Numbered from the stretch's first letter, positions 22,333 to 34,239 are shown. The stretch is 64,000 nucleotides of DNA from Kondoa malvinella (GCA_039545315.1 BCIM01000006.1:496001-560000); one strand, 5' to 3'. Numbers and translations: made by a program. Notes: generated by a model from the sequence alone, not told the origin.

Positions 22333-24084
22333 ATGGCTCACTCGCTCTTGTCCGCTGGCATGGACAACAAACAAAACAGCTGGTCGGATCTACGTTCTGG
22401 TCATCACCAGAGCTTGCGGCATTCGGACACTCTGCCTTCTCTGTCAACTTCATTAGCTCAATCTACCGCGCCTCTTGCTCTCCCTCGCCTGGGTCACGAC
22501 GGACAACCATTAGGCCAGACAAGCAGCAACAGCACCAACTACTTTCTGTCACCTCTAGGAGCTTCAGCGTCGAATCCGGCTCAAGGGTCGCAATGCAGTC
22601 GCTGCGGTATGCCTGGGGTTCTACAATTTCACAAGGGCACGCATGAACAGCCTCTTTGTCTCGTAAGCTGCTCCATGATGCAGTATTATGCCAGACTGAC
22701 GCATTTTTGCAGGGATGCTGTAAGCTCCAAATAATGAAGGGCGCGCTTGGCTGACCCGCTCGTGTTGCAGCTACCCAAGAACAGAATCTTTCTCGATCTC
22801 AGTTACTGTCTCCTAGATATGCTCAAACGACCTCACTGCCCAGTCATCCTTCCGCCAGCTCAATGTCTGGCTTCCCGCAAAGCATGTCTGCACCGTCAAT
22901 AGCGCGCCCAACACATGCAGAGGCCGGACCAAAGCCTTCGCTACCTGTACCGAGCGCTTCTACTTCTACAGCACAAGAGCAACAAAAGAAAAGATCTGGT
23001 GAACCGCCAGTCGGTTCGTGCCCAGGTGACGGACACTGCAACGGACAAGGAGGCAAGAACTGCTGTACCGGTTGTCCAGCTTACATCAACAAGCACCACA
23101 CCAGCAAATCAAGAGGGCAAGCGAAAGGTGAAGCAGGAGGGAAAGGGAAAGGGACGTCGCAAGCGCCAATTCCTGCTTGGGCCAATGTCCCTGATGCCGA
23201 TGATGGAGAAGTGTCAGCTATGGTGTGCACAAACTGTCAGACCAAGACGACACCGCTGTGGAGGAGAGATTCGAGCGGAAATACGTGCTGTAATGTTGGT
23301 CCCTCACCAGCTGTAGATCTGAACTGTATGCTGACTTGAATTATGTCCTATAGGCTTGTGGTAAGACGGATTGAGCATCGCCTTGAAGTATGGAAGTTGA
23401 CATGATATGCAGGTCTTTATTTCAAGCTTCACGGGGCACATCGACCCGTAGGACTCAAGAAGCTCACCATCAAGCGCAGGAAAAGGCTACCAGCTCACGT
23501 CAGTCTTTCTTCATCGCGCAGTGCGCAATCTCTAACAGCACGTTCAACAGGTGAAAGCGCAAAACAAAACAGCCGCAGCTAATGCCTCAACCGAAGCGAC
23601 TACGAACGAAAAGAAACGACAATCCACTGCTTCTGACGAAGACGTGCAAACGCCTGCTCTCAAAAGATCGCGAAGCCATAACTCTGCAGTCGAAAATGGG
23701 ATGGACGCTTTATTAGCAGCAGCAGCTATCGGCGATGCTGCCTCACCAAATGAAGCAGCACAAGAAGCTAGTCGGCCGCCTTCAACCTACTCTCAATCAT
23801 CCCCCGCTCCATCGCCTTACAGTCTTCCTTCAGTTTTACAACCCTTTGACCCAGCTTCAGCTACTGCCAGCGATCTATCGCAGTTCCGCGACGCTTTGAT
23901 TTCGTCCTTGACTCAAGGCAAAGATCAAATGACGCGTCTGCAAACGTTCTTGGATAATGGAGAGGTCATGCTTGGTCAATTGGAAGCGTTGTTGGCTCAA
24001 GATCGCTCGGAGTTCGAAAGTCAGTTGGCAGCTTTGCCGACTGCTGCGGCTGTACCAATCCAGTTAAGGAAGGCTGGGTCGTAA
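22333..24084 (+). CDS. GATA regulator of the iron type (Fep1/Sre/Urbs1/Cir1 family)
   Basis: Carries the signature of fungal iron-sensing GATA repressors. A cysteine-rich region C-x5-C-x8-C-x2-C (CPGDGHCNGQGGKNCCTGC) lies before a canonical GATA finger (CTNCQTKTTPLWRRDSSGN ... CCNACGLYFKLHG) with a basic tail (LKKLTIKRRKR). An upstream finger (from about residue 88, CSRCGMPGVLQF ... PLCLGC) keeps the C-x2-C-x17-C-x2-C spacing but has lost TPLWRR, so it may not bind DNA. Such factors repress siderophore and iron-uptake genes when iron is replete. The C-terminus is Ser/Pro/Ala-rich with a helix (LLAQDRSEFESQLAAL). Both fingers are split by a 7-nt exon at the same position. The stop is 24082-24084. 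Confidence 0.9.
22713..22719 (+). other. 7-nt microexon in GATA finger 1
   Basis: GGATGCT lies between TTGCAG and GTAAGC. It encodes G-C and one base of the next codon, and so supplies the fourth Cys of the degenerate finger. Phase 0 in, phase 1 out. Confidence 0.8.
23354..23360 (+). other. 7-nt microexon in GATA finger 2
   Basis: GCTTGTG lies between CTATAG and GTAAGA. It encodes A-C and one base of Gly in the invariant CNACGLY. Phase 0 in, phase 1 out, exactly as in finger 1. Confidence 0.9.
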
Positions 24085-24886
24085 ATCGCACAAATGCAGG
24101 TGAAACTCTAGATTTGACCGCGTTCACCTATTCGCTTTCTTCTCTTTGTCTCTTCTCTGTAATTCACTCTTGTCCACTGCCAAAGATACTCTTTCCAAGC
24201 TTATGCCTATCCTACATCTATCTGCAGAGCAAGCATTGGGCTACAAGGCTGCAATGCACTCAAAAGAGCGGGAAATGTTCGGTAATGGTTCCGTCTGTCT
24301 GGTTGCTTCCTGGAACACGTCTGACTGTCGATGGAGGAGCGGAGGACCGAGCGGCGCCTGCAGTAATTGGGCACCAAGCGATAGTGGCAGAATCGCCCGA
24401 TGCATTTCTTGCATTCGCGATAGTCGGTAATTTCCGACATGCTGCGTGGTACCCATCCTCTTGTCTGTAAGACATGGCATGAGTTTCAGTGAGTGCTGAA
24501 AGGATGAACAATCCAAAGATTTGTTTTGGCAGACAAATTGAACAGATACACATCATAGATGGACAGAAGCTATCATAGATCGAGCCGACCAGGCTGTATA
24601 GGGACTTGGCATTGAAGATGCAGGAGATCACGATTGCGCCATGTCAATGTCAGGTTTACCGGTACCGAAGTCTGCTCTGACAGTCCCTACAGCATCCGCA
24701 TGACATAGACAAGCTATATAGCTGCATTAGCATAATGCTACACTAAGCTAAGGTCATCTGTCTGACACCCATAGATGGATGGAAGTTCGAATTATCGAAT
24801 TTTTTCGCTGACCACAAGCTTGAACTTTTTCGGCCAAGTCCAGCTCATCTCTCTTACATCGACTCCCCTCTGAAGACAAGCTCAAG
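24085..24886. other. 802-nt gap, no gene supported
   Basis: Overlapping open frames of 75-123 codons exist on both strands at 24114-24631, but none shows a known motif, a signal peptide or good splice continuity. A 13-nt palindrome (TAGCATAATGCTA) sits at 24728-24740. The distal part should be the RPS18 promoter. Confidence 0.4.
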
Positions 24887-25688
24887 ATGTCGCTCGTTCG
24901 TCACAGTAGCGGCTATTGCATGAGGATACCCTGACACTCGAGATTACAGGTCGCACCAGACCCAAATGCGCCTTTCCAGCACATTCTCCGTCTGTTGAAC
25001 ACCAAGTAAGCCCCTTTGTCTGTCTGTGTCCCATTAGTCGCACGCTGACTTGCTTCGACAGCGGTTTGTCTGGATACCGTAAAGATCGAGCAATAGACTG
25101 ACCCCCGAATGCAGTCGATGGACGAAGGAAGATTATGCAAGTCACATATTCGAGACGCTGGAGAGAGGGCTTGGGCTTACACTAGGGTGACAGGTTCGCC
25201 TTGACTGAAATCAAGGGTGTGGGCCGTCGTTATGCGTGCACAGTCTGCCGCAAAGCAGATGTCGACCTAAACAAGCGGTGGGTCTCGTCTCGGACAAGTC
25301 ATGGTTGTAAAGGCTCATGGCCTTCGTTGTTATCCACAGTGCCGGTCAGCTCAACTCGGATGAACTCGAGCGAATCGTCACCATCATGCAAAACCCAGCT
25401 CAATTCAAGATCCCCAAATGGTTCTTGAACAGGCAGAAGGACATTGTCGACGGCAAGGACTACCAGGTGCTTTCCAACGGTCTCGACTCCAAGATGCGTG
25501 AGGATTTGGAAAGGCTCAAGAAGATCCGCAACCACCGTGGTCTTCGTCATTACTGGGGTCTCAGAGTCAGAGGTCAGCACACAAAGACAACAGGCCGAAG
25601 AGGAAAGACTGTTGGTGTTGCAAAGAAGAGTATGTCGATTCATACATCGCTTTTCGCGTCTTGCATACTGACCCTTTTCACAGAGTGA
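24887..25688 (+). CDS. RPS18: 40S ribosomal protein S18 (uS13)
   Basis: Small-subunit head protein that contacts the P-site tRNA and helps form intersubunit bridges. The protein reads [137 protein letters not shown] and [13 protein letters not shown]. The first coding exon is 9 nt (MSL) followed by a GTTCGT donor. A 2-nt exon (25062-25063) is needed for NVDG, and a GC-AG intron (25137-25193) for KIMFAL. The last coding exon is 5 nt (AG plus TGA). Ribosomal protein genes are often intron-rich, but this one is extreme. Confidence 0.95.
25062..25063 (+). other. Candidate 2-nt exon in RPS18
   Basis: CG lies between CGACAG and GTTTGT. The codons become AAC ACC AA-C G-TC GAT GGA, i.e. [11 protein letters not shown], the conserved uS13 sequence. 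Both flanking introns (25006-25061 and 25064-25114) have their own CTGAC branch point and AG. Joining 25005 directly to 25115 would shift the frame. Confidence 0.7.
25137..25193 (+). other. GC-AG intron in RPS18
   Basis: Donor ATTAT|GCAAGT, acceptor GACAG. It restores [17 protein letters not shown] exactly; the alternative GTCACA donor would insert QGDR into a conserved helix. Confidence 0.75.
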
Positions 25689-25872
25689 TTTCTTCACTCA
25701 TCGACCTTGTATTCTTGGGCGGACCAGGCTGGCAGTACCTTGCATTCGTATTCAAACATTGCAACTTCCGACCGGTTTGAGCAGTCAAGTCATCCTTTCG
25801 CTGTCTACAATCTGCTTTTCGCCAGACTTTTGATACAAGCATCGCTATTTGACAATCAGTGCTATACTCCTT

Positions 25873-28800
25873 TCAATCTGAGATCTCCAAGGGATCATCT
25901 TCCTTGTACGAAACTGCAGCTTTGCTCGCCCTCTTAGACCTGCTTGGCCGAGGCGATTCGTTTGTCGATCGCGCACTAGCTGTTGCGCGAGTTGTTCGAG
26001 TCTTCTTCTTTGGTACCTCGTCTGGACTGAAATCTTCATCATCCTCATCTTCGTCATACGAACGCTTGCGAACTGATGAGCGGGCTGATGAAGTTCGACT
26101 TTTCGTGCTTTTCGCTGGTGACCGTTTCGGTGACGAAGTAGGAATGACAGGTTTCACGTCTTCCTCCGAATCGCTTGAGATGGTAGAGATGTCGTGTTTG
26201 GAACGGTACTTTGCCTTGGTGCCGTTTTCGGTAGGGAAAACAGGTAACGAGTTGTGTACTGGAATGGGAACAGACTCTTTAGCTAAAGCAGAGCCTGTTG
26301 CAGCGTCTTCTTCTGCGTCTTGATCGACTTCGAGGAACTGACATGCCATGAGCTTGACCGAGAAAGCTGAGGTTTAGCTCACCTGACTCTGCTCTGCTTC
26401 AGCCGGGTCTGCCATGTCTCGTGCTTTGATCACAGGCTGCTTGGCCTTGCTTGTACTTGCAGTAGCTTTGGCAAGTTGTGGACCATAGTCGTTCTGGAGT
26501 CGAGTGCGGATCGTCAGACCGACAATAAGCTTCTTCCATCGCTTCAGAGCCCGCTCTTGTTTCTTGGTGAAAGCTCTTTCTACCGCTGCGTGCTCTGCTG
26601 CCCAGTATGCCTGTTCTGATCTAAGCATAAGCCCGCACAAATGTAGGAGAACTTACATCTAGCACAACTTCTTGACTTTCGATCGGAACGACAATGCCTT
26701 CGACTGTTGGCACAGCACGGCGCTTGTGGAACTCGAAGCCGGTCTTGACAGCATATCAGCTGCAAGGCACCGACATACGGTCTCAAACTCACCACCGCCT
26801 CGGCGTAGCTGATGCCCAGCTGCTTTGCGATCTTTGCGATGCCTTTGTCTGTATAGCAGGCGTCGCTATGAGTTACTTGACAGAAGCAAGAAATGAACAC
26901 TCACAAGGCAAATGCACACCTCCAGGAGGAAGCATATGCGGCGCGAATAGATCCACATTGCCATAACCATTTCTGGGAACTTTGCCCTGCGTCCTTTGCT
27001 TCAGCCAGATGAATGTAAAGGCCAACCACACTCACATCGACCACAGGATCCGGTACGACTTGGCTAGTCTGCCAACGGGCATACAAACCCTGCATGGTAT
27101 CCTCCTCTCTACCTTCTTGAATGGCCAATTCGTGCGCTCTCCGCTTGTTGATGGTAGCAGCTCGACTTTTGACCATCTTCATCGGTTGTTCACCTTCTTT
27201 GATCTGGAGACCTTCGCGCATGTATTGTTCTGAAGATTTCAAGCTGACCACGTCGGATCTTCTGTAGACTGGTTCTTCTCGTATCAAGCCGAGCTGCTTT
27301 TTAGGGAAAATGACTTCGTCTCGTAAAAGATGGCGTTCGAGAGCGTAGCTAAGACATTGTTAGCGTTGTCAGAAAGTCAGACTTTACAACTCACAGAGGA
27401 TGGTTCTTGAAGGCATTAATCGACGTAGGCATAGCTTCATGCGTCTGGTTCTGCTGCAGCTGATTCGATTCGGCTTCATCTCGAGCCTGTGGAAAAACGA
27501 GTCCCTTAGCGCGCAACACGTGCAAAGCGAGCGAACCACCCACGAGAGCATATGTTCGCTTGAAGGGCGCAAGAGCAGCTTCCCACCAATCACCTTGTCC
27601 ACCCAAAGAAGGCGCACGTAGCTTCATTGTAGCTGTATATGCCCTCGTGTAACGAGAAGTGACGTCCCTTATCGAGCCATCTGTTGACTATGCATTAGCT
27701 CAGCAACCACTCTGGCCGAAGCTTGCATACCTTCTTCAATCGCAATTACATATGCCATTTTGTTGACCTTGTTGGTTTTTGCAGGTTCCATTTTATCGGC
27801 ACAGCGCATCTTTTTCCGAGTGACATCCACTACGACCCATTCTTTGTTTGCTCGATTGTAAATTTCGCACCAATAGACTGGACAGACTTGTTCTTCCGAT
27901 GCGTCTGCCGAATACAGTCAGGAAACACGCATAAAGACTCTGAATAGCAAACTTACCCGGAGAAGGGGAACGTTCAGGATCTTGTTGTTTGACACTCTTT
28001 GTCTTGCGTAACCTCACAGCAGGGACAAAGGCTTTCTTGCCTTTACTTTGATCGGCGCTCTCGTCCGCACTCTTCATGAAACCACCACCGATGCTTTCGA
28101 CATCCACACTAACAGGTCTGCTCCGACTTCCAGAAGGTATAGGCACAGCTTCCATTTCTACATCACTTTCTTCCGTTGCTGTTGCCGTTGTAGAACCAGC
28201 ACCACGACCTGATGTACTACCGATGCGACGGGCTGAACCCCAATTGAAATCACTTTGAGCTATACCAGCTCTTTTAGCGAGTTTGCTGATCCCGCTGATT
28301 GGTTTCTTCTTTTCTCTGGGTTGAGAGTTCTTCCTAGCTTTGCCTTTACCTTTACTTTCCTTTTTCGTTTCCTTGACTTCTTTTTCTTTCTCCTCTTCAT
28401 CCGTAAAGATTGCATTCCCCGCTGCTCGCCAACCCAATGGTTGCAGACTGACTACTAGCCTAGCAGCAATCTTGAGGCTTCTACAAAGCGAAACGAACAA
28501 TTGAGCAGACATGTCGATGCTCCCGCTTGAATTGAGCGCGCGCTTCATTAAACTTTGAGCAGATCGAATCGTCTCGCCAGGGACGTTTTGATCCTTTTCC
28601 AAATCGTAGATCCCATCTTTGATAGCTTCGGAATACGTTTTCGAAACCAAAGTCGCTACTTCTGGTCGAGGAATGTAGGTAGCGTACCAATGCGAGATGA
28701 GGTTCTTGAGAGCTGTTTCAAACATTCGTGACCGGTGAATTGCTTGTGGGTGTGTAGAGGGTTGAAAAGAGGAAAAGGCGTTGATTAGATGCACTGGAGT

Positions 28801-29331
28801 TTTGGACAGTAATCGGGCCTGATGTACAAGCATGAGTCAATTAGCAGACGCGCAGACTGGTAAGAGGAAGTAATGATAGACGCAGAGAAGAGACATGCGA
28901 AACAAAGAGAGCAGAAGAAGAAGAGAGCATTCACCTGAAGCAGTTCATCATTGAGCAGATCGTTGCGAACCTTTGTCGCTACCAGCAAACAAAAGACGTG
29001 CAACCGATGCGTCTCCAATCTGAGCTTCCTCTCTATGCCAGAGATACCTTTGCGCCTGTTCTTGCCGCATCAGCATCGACATCACGCCGTGCATGCATAA
29101 TAAGCCCTACTTTGGTTTACCTTTACCTTTCGAGGCTGTTTTCCCGTTCTCCAAGACGATTTCGATTCCTTCTTCTTGTTGTTCTTCAGCTTCAACAGGT
29201 CTGCGTTTGGTAGGGGCATTCAAGTCATTTTCAGGATTATTGAGCACTTCTTCGAATTCCATGTCGGAATCCTCATCGCCTGAGCCTGCAGCGTTGAGAA
29301 ATGCCATAGAGGCCGCATTGGCTTCTGCCAT
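25873..29331 (-). CDS. RAD4: Rad4/XPC nucleotide-excision-repair damage sensor
   Basis: Recognises helix-distorting lesions with Rad23 and recruits TFIIH. On the minus strand from 29331: an acidic N-terminus (GSGDEDSDMEFEEVL), RLETHRLHVFCLLVATKVRN, the transglutaminase-like core (ARLVVSLQPLGW ... CEIYNRANKEWVVVDVTRKK ... YVIAIEEDGSIRDVTSRY) interrupted by a Lys/Ser-rich insert, and the beta-hairpin domains (NHPLYALERHLLRDEVI, VYRRSDVVSLKSSEQYMREG, LYARWQTSQVVPDPVVDGKV, GNVDLFAPHMLPPGGVHL). RAVPTVEGIVVPIESQEVV follows. The C-terminus is a charged nuclear tail (KKKTRTTRATASAR) ending LEISD at 25873. Divergent from HOP2 with 179 nt between the starts. Confidence 0.93.
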
Positions 29332-29510
29332 CGCTTTGCTGGCAAGGTCAGAGTCGTCGTTTCGATGACGCTGTATAAGTTTGTTTTGAATCGGCCATTT
29401 GCTCTATCCTTTGCTGTTCTCTGTCAGCTACTACTGGCCCGCGCTATTTGCTATTGCAAGCGAATCCAGTCAACTTCACGCGTCTCCAATTCCGTTTCTC
29501 CTCCTCGTCA

Positions 29511-30675
29511 ATGCCTCCCAAGAAAGACAAGGAAGCCAAAGTCCCTCAGCTCAAAGGCGACGAAGCAGAGACTGAGGTCCTTTCCCTTTGATCCTAATCA
29601 CTCTGTCTGGCTCTTACTCTGCATATGAGGGCAGATTCTAGCCTACCTCAAACAGCAGAACAGACCTTACAACTCTACCGATGTTTCGCTCAATATGAAG
29701 TCAGTCAGCAATCTGTCTTAGTATTAGGCTCTTGTTTATGCTGACGCTTGTACTCGCGATCATTGCAGGACTGTGTCGAAAGTTACTGCTACAAAGGTCT
29801 CTTCTTTCTCCTTGTCTGCGTGATATCGGCTGATTGAATGAAGGCCCTCGCTGCATTGGCTGAGAAATCATTGATCGTCGCCAAAGTAAGCCTTGCCTTT
29901 CTCGCACTTTTGCAAATCGCTCACGCCTGCACCTCAGCCATACGGGAAACAAATCATCTACGCTACAAAACAGGTTTGCGCTTTCTCTTCCTCTCTCTCC
30001 CGCCCATCGTCAAACAAGGTATAGGACGTACCAACCCAAGTCGAAGGAGAAGATGATTTAGAAGAAGTCAAAAAGGACATTACGGCTGCTACGACAAAGA
30101 TTACAGAGTTGAAAGAAGGTATTAAAAATCTTAGTTCTAGTATGCCCCTTTCTCTCCTCTCTATGCTTGATAATCCGCTTGATGAGGTCTTGTTAGAAAG
30201 GGATAAATTGGCAACGCAACCTTCTACCGCTGAGCTTCTTCCACTGACTGAGAAACTGCTCTCCGAGGTCTGTCCTGTTCCTTACCTACTATCACTGATA
30301 CTCAGACTATGGGATGGAGCAGACTCAAGTAGCTCAAACTCGTCTTCAGAAATTGAAAGAAGAACCCGATTGCCTCATCTCCACATCTGATCTAGAAACG
30401 CAGGATAAAGCGTACGACCAAGCACACAAACTTTGGGTCGGTCGAAAGAAGGCTTTCAAAACTTTGCTAGGTACGTTCTTTCCCCCTTCTGACAGGGGAG
30501 AAGCTTGATGGAATGCTAAGATGCCATGACTGAGTCAATGGACAAAGCGCAACGCGAGGATTTGTTGGATGATTTGTTTGATGGGTTGCCAGATGAGGGT
30601 GAAGAGGCGAAAAGGATTGCTGAAGAGGAGAGAATCAAGTTGATCAGGCCGGTCAAGAAGCGCAAGATTGGTTGA
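29511..30675 (+). CDS. HOP2: Hop2/PSMC3IP meiotic recombination factor
   Basis: With Mnd1 it stabilises Rad51/Dmc1 filaments and promotes homologous pairing. Seen: the winged-helix domain (ILAYLKQQNRPYNSTDVSLN, VSKVTATKALAALAEKSLIV, KPYGKQIIYATKQ), a central coiled coil (EEVKKDITAATTKITELKEG, LLERDKLATQPSTAELLPLT, LQKLKEEPD) and KLWVGRKKAFKTLL. The C-terminus is QREDLLDDLFDGLPDEGEEAKRIAEEE..KKRKIG, with a stop at 30673-30675. Small exons separated by 45-70 nt introns. Its presence suggests a meiotic (sexual) lifestyle. Confidence 0.92.
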
Positions 30676-30943
30676 GAAGCAGCTCGATCTGTCGTTGCTC
30701 TTGCGTTTGCTCGTCGCGCTTGAGTATGGGGCAGATCTGTCAAGTCTCCTTTTTCTCCAAGTGCAATTCTATCTTTCTACGCTTTCAATCATTATCCTCA
30801 TCTCGTCTGGATGTATTATGTCTATATTGATGCATGCAAGGAGTCAACGATTGATTCGTATCTGCCCTTCTATCGTGAAGAAGTGACATGTAGTTCCAGA
30901 TGGGCTAGCCATGGTGATGGCTTGCCAATTGAGCATGTTTTGC

Positions 30944-31489
30944 CTATTCGGCTGGGGCTGTCCTCGCCAGAACCCACGATGTCAACCATTTCTGATGCTG
31001 CTCTGATCGGAGTAAAGGAAGCTCGACGAGAGAGCGTTCTTGGAGTGTGCTTGCATTTTGAACCTTCTGGATACCGGTTAAAATCTCTTGCATCAGTCGA
31101 GGACGTTCTTCTTTGCGCTGATCGGGGCTCATCGTATCCAACTGTCGGCAAGGATGCAATAACGAGAGACTTTTGAGAAGAGGTATTACCTTGCTGAAAT
31201 ATGCGTCACGTTCTGGGTTTTCCTGAATCTGAGCAGGCATTGGCTCCTTGATTGGTTCACAACTTGATAGAGCCGCTCTTCGACTGGAATCTGAGCGAGC
31301 GAGCGTAATAAGAAGATGAATTCTAGAAGATACTTTGACCAACTGTTGAACAATCCCTTCATTGTATGCATAACGAAGTGAGCAAGAGGATATGCGAGAC
31401 TCAAGGACGCTGGGAGAGTGAATGGGTAGTAGAGAGATAGTGAGACATCGGCAAGAAGCGTTGGCCAAGCCCGCTTACAGAAGAAGCAT
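30944..31489 (-). CDS. Hypothetical protein, helical
   Basis: Not recognised. The preferred reading starts MLLLVLESRISSC at 31489 after splicing out 31405-31473. It continues YAYNEGIVQQLVKVSSRIH, LLITLARSDSSRRAALS, EPIKEPMPAQIQENPERDAY, then a 49-nt intron (donor GTAATA, acceptor CGACAG) and LDTMSPDQRKEERPRLMQEI, LTGIQKVQNASTLQERSLVE and a stop at 30944-30946. No membrane segment or known motif. It sits between HOP2 (convergent) and the MFS transporter. The start is uncertain. Confidence 0.45.
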
Positions 31490-31649
31490 TCGTGAAACAG
31501 CAGGAAAGAACAGAGCAAGCCGTCTCCCGAACGTACTACTACTGGCGGACCGGATAATAGCTCAGTGTAATGTTTGTGTTGTTCCAGCGGAACGGATTGT
31601 TGAAATCATTACGAATACAGCCCAAAAATGACAGTCCAAGACGGAGCCA

Positions 31650-34239
31650 TCAATAGCGATAACGGAATTCGGGATGCTTGGTCCCAAGTCTAGCTACCTC
31701 TTCGGCTGTAAAACATTTTAGCATTGAGATATCGCAGCAAAGATGAATCTTACCAGTCTTCTCTTCTATGTGACGATCATGTTCTCCCCTTTCTTTCGTC
31801 TTATTCTGCTTCACCTGCCAGGACCAAAGGCCAGCGCTCAGACAGAACATGACGATACTTGCGGCTAGATTGAGAGAGTTGCCAGGTATCTGGGAGGGTT
31901 GATATTGGGTCAAGAAGGTCCATGTAGCAACGATACCACCTGCGCAAATCAGTTCGGTGTTGCTACTAGTCCGAAACACCGCCTACCAGTGTTGCCAAAC
32001 AGCACGACGCAAGCGATCGCACCATTACGGGCAGTATCCGAGGTGACGTTGCTGGATGCCCAGCTGATCATCAGAGCTGCTCCAGGATATGCACCTGTTC
32101 CAAGTATGATTCAGATCAGGGTGGAAGGTAGAGTGGAGGTATAGTCACCTAGCGCGATGATATGAGCTGCGACATAGCGCGCAGGTCCGTTGGTCGTCCC
32201 GAGAAAGATCGCAAAGCCTAAGTCACACTTTAGCCTAATTTTCGTCTGTCTGGAAGGTCTCAGCTGACCGACTGCCATGAATGGTGCACACATCTAGGAA
32301 AAGGCATTAGCCTGAGAGTACGGAACAAAAGATGAAAGGTGCCATCATGACGGATCCTTTTTTATTCAGCTTGTAGGAGATGTATGGAAACAGGATCGAT
32401 GCGATACCGCCTGCAATAGCTCGATCAGTGATGTACTTGCCATGCCAGCATTCAGCACCCACCTCCGACATATGGCGATACCGTCCTGAGCTGTATTTGC
32501 ACATTGGAGAGCTCCGGGAAGATCTGCAACGCGAATCAGTATGCAGCATGTCAGACCGCCTAACACATACGCTGCGAACAATCGAGGGCAGGAAAAAACC
32601 AAGGCCTTGTACCGTAATGTTATTGAGCAGGAAGACAAGAGAGCACACCAAAGTCTGGAAGAATTCAGCATGTCACCACTTCACTGACGCGAAGCATACA
32701 GTGGGGTTCAGAGCTCCACTTAGCCAGACTTTGCTTTTCGCAGAGTCCAGCACAACAGCTGATCCAATGTTATCTGCCTTGATGCGAGCTGCACATAGAG
32801 CTTTTTCTTCCTCTGTAAGCCACTTTGCCGTGTCCGGGCGATCTGTCATGAGGAACCATGATGCGACTGAATGCCAACAGGATTGATCAGCACGCGTTCT
32901 GCCGCCGATGTGCATGCCTTACTTCCGACGAGCATGGTAAGGCCGCCCTCCTGAATAGCGATAGCCGTCAGCCACGGCATCTCTAGATAGTCAGAAGTAG
33001 ATCGTACAATCAGGAACAAACTAGTCCAATTGAAGTAGCCAGGTACCGGAGGGAGGAGGAAAATAGCACTGGCAACTGCAAGACTCTCAGCAAGAATTTT
33101 GACTTTTAGTAAGAGACGAACGCAATCCGCCAAAGCCGCCGCTACATGATGGTCAGCAATGAACATGAGGTCATGCACTAGATCAACTAACGCAAGTGGT
33201 GTGCCGATGATATAGATTGACATGACGAAGGGTAATTCGGCTTTTGTGTACCACCGTGACAAGTAGTAGGCGAACCCAGGAAAGACGCCTGAGCATCTTC
33301 TTAGACGTAGCTGCAGCTTGGGATGAGGCGACTTACCTGCTTCGGCTATCCCGAGCAAGATTCGGACAGGAATGGCAGCACCAAAACTCTTGACAAAGCC
33401 AGTCGCGAGCGAGAAGAGTCCAAAAGCGACAGTAGAGATAGGCAAGAACTTTCCTGGTGTAACGATTTTGCAGAGATAGTCTGTTCGAATTGATCAGCCT
33501 AACACTTCTGAAATGGGTATTGTGGTGCTCACTCATGAACGGCTCAGAGATAGCATAGGGCACATAGAAAGCGGTAAGTAGGATGTTGAAATCATAAGTC
33601 CCTGTTCTGGTGCTTAATTACGTGTGACAAGCATTAGTTAAGGCATACCTGTCATGCCCAAATCTTCTGGTAGACCAGCGATACGAGCCTGTGTCCAAGC
33701 TTTAGCTTTTTGTACGGTATCAAGGCCGAGCAACCTTACATTGCCTGAATGAGCAGTGTTAGCTTTGAGAAATCTGGGCAAATACAGCAAAGCTCACCGA
33801 TGTTTGCACGATCGATGAAGCAGAACAGGTACCTAAGAAGAGACACGATCGTCAATCGCTGTGCACTCTCTTACTTGGAATGACTCACATCAATGCAATG
33901 ATAGGCAAGATTCGTTTGGAAATCTGCAATGAATCCGCATTAAATCAAGACTTGTCGGCGTCTGAACAGCCTCGGCGTACCTTTCTGAACAAAGCAGCCT
34001 CCTTTGCCTTGTCGATATGAACGAGGGGGTTTCCGTAGGCCTTTCGTCTGGCTGTCAATCATCTTTCTTTGGCAGTGCGAGAGAGACCCACGTCTGTAGC
34101 ATAGTGGCCTCTTTTTGCGACATCACCTTGTGTACGAGTATGAGATCAAGCACGTCTCGTTGACTCGGACCTCACCTAAAATGTCTGCAGTTGAGCCAGT
34201 CAAGGTTTTCTCCAGAGGTGTATCCATCGGACTCGACAT
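31650..34239 (-). CDS. MFS anion:cation symporter (Dal5/Tna1-type)
   Basis: Major facilitator of the allantoate/nicotinate/pantothenate permease family. N-terminal MSSPMDTPLEKTLTGSTADI, then about a dozen short exons encoding hydrophobic helices. Landmarks: YLFCFIDRANIGN (helix 1 loop), PCALSIPFMSE-type helix 2 segment, IPVRILLGIAEAG and FPGFAYYLSRWYTKAEL (motif around helices 4-5). Then DRPDTAKWLTEEEKALCAAR in the central loop, helices NSLNLAASIVMFCLSAGLW, and the polar tail KTAEEVARLGTKHPEFRYRY with a stop at 31650-31652. That tail is typical of the family. The substrate cannot be read from sequence. About 15 introns make this one of the most fragmented genes here. Confidence 0.85.

Noticed and set aside
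24114..24631. Overlapping frames of 75-123 codons on both strands between the GATA gene and RPS18
   Set aside because: They overlap each other on opposite strands, show no motif, signal peptide or splice continuity; treated as chance.
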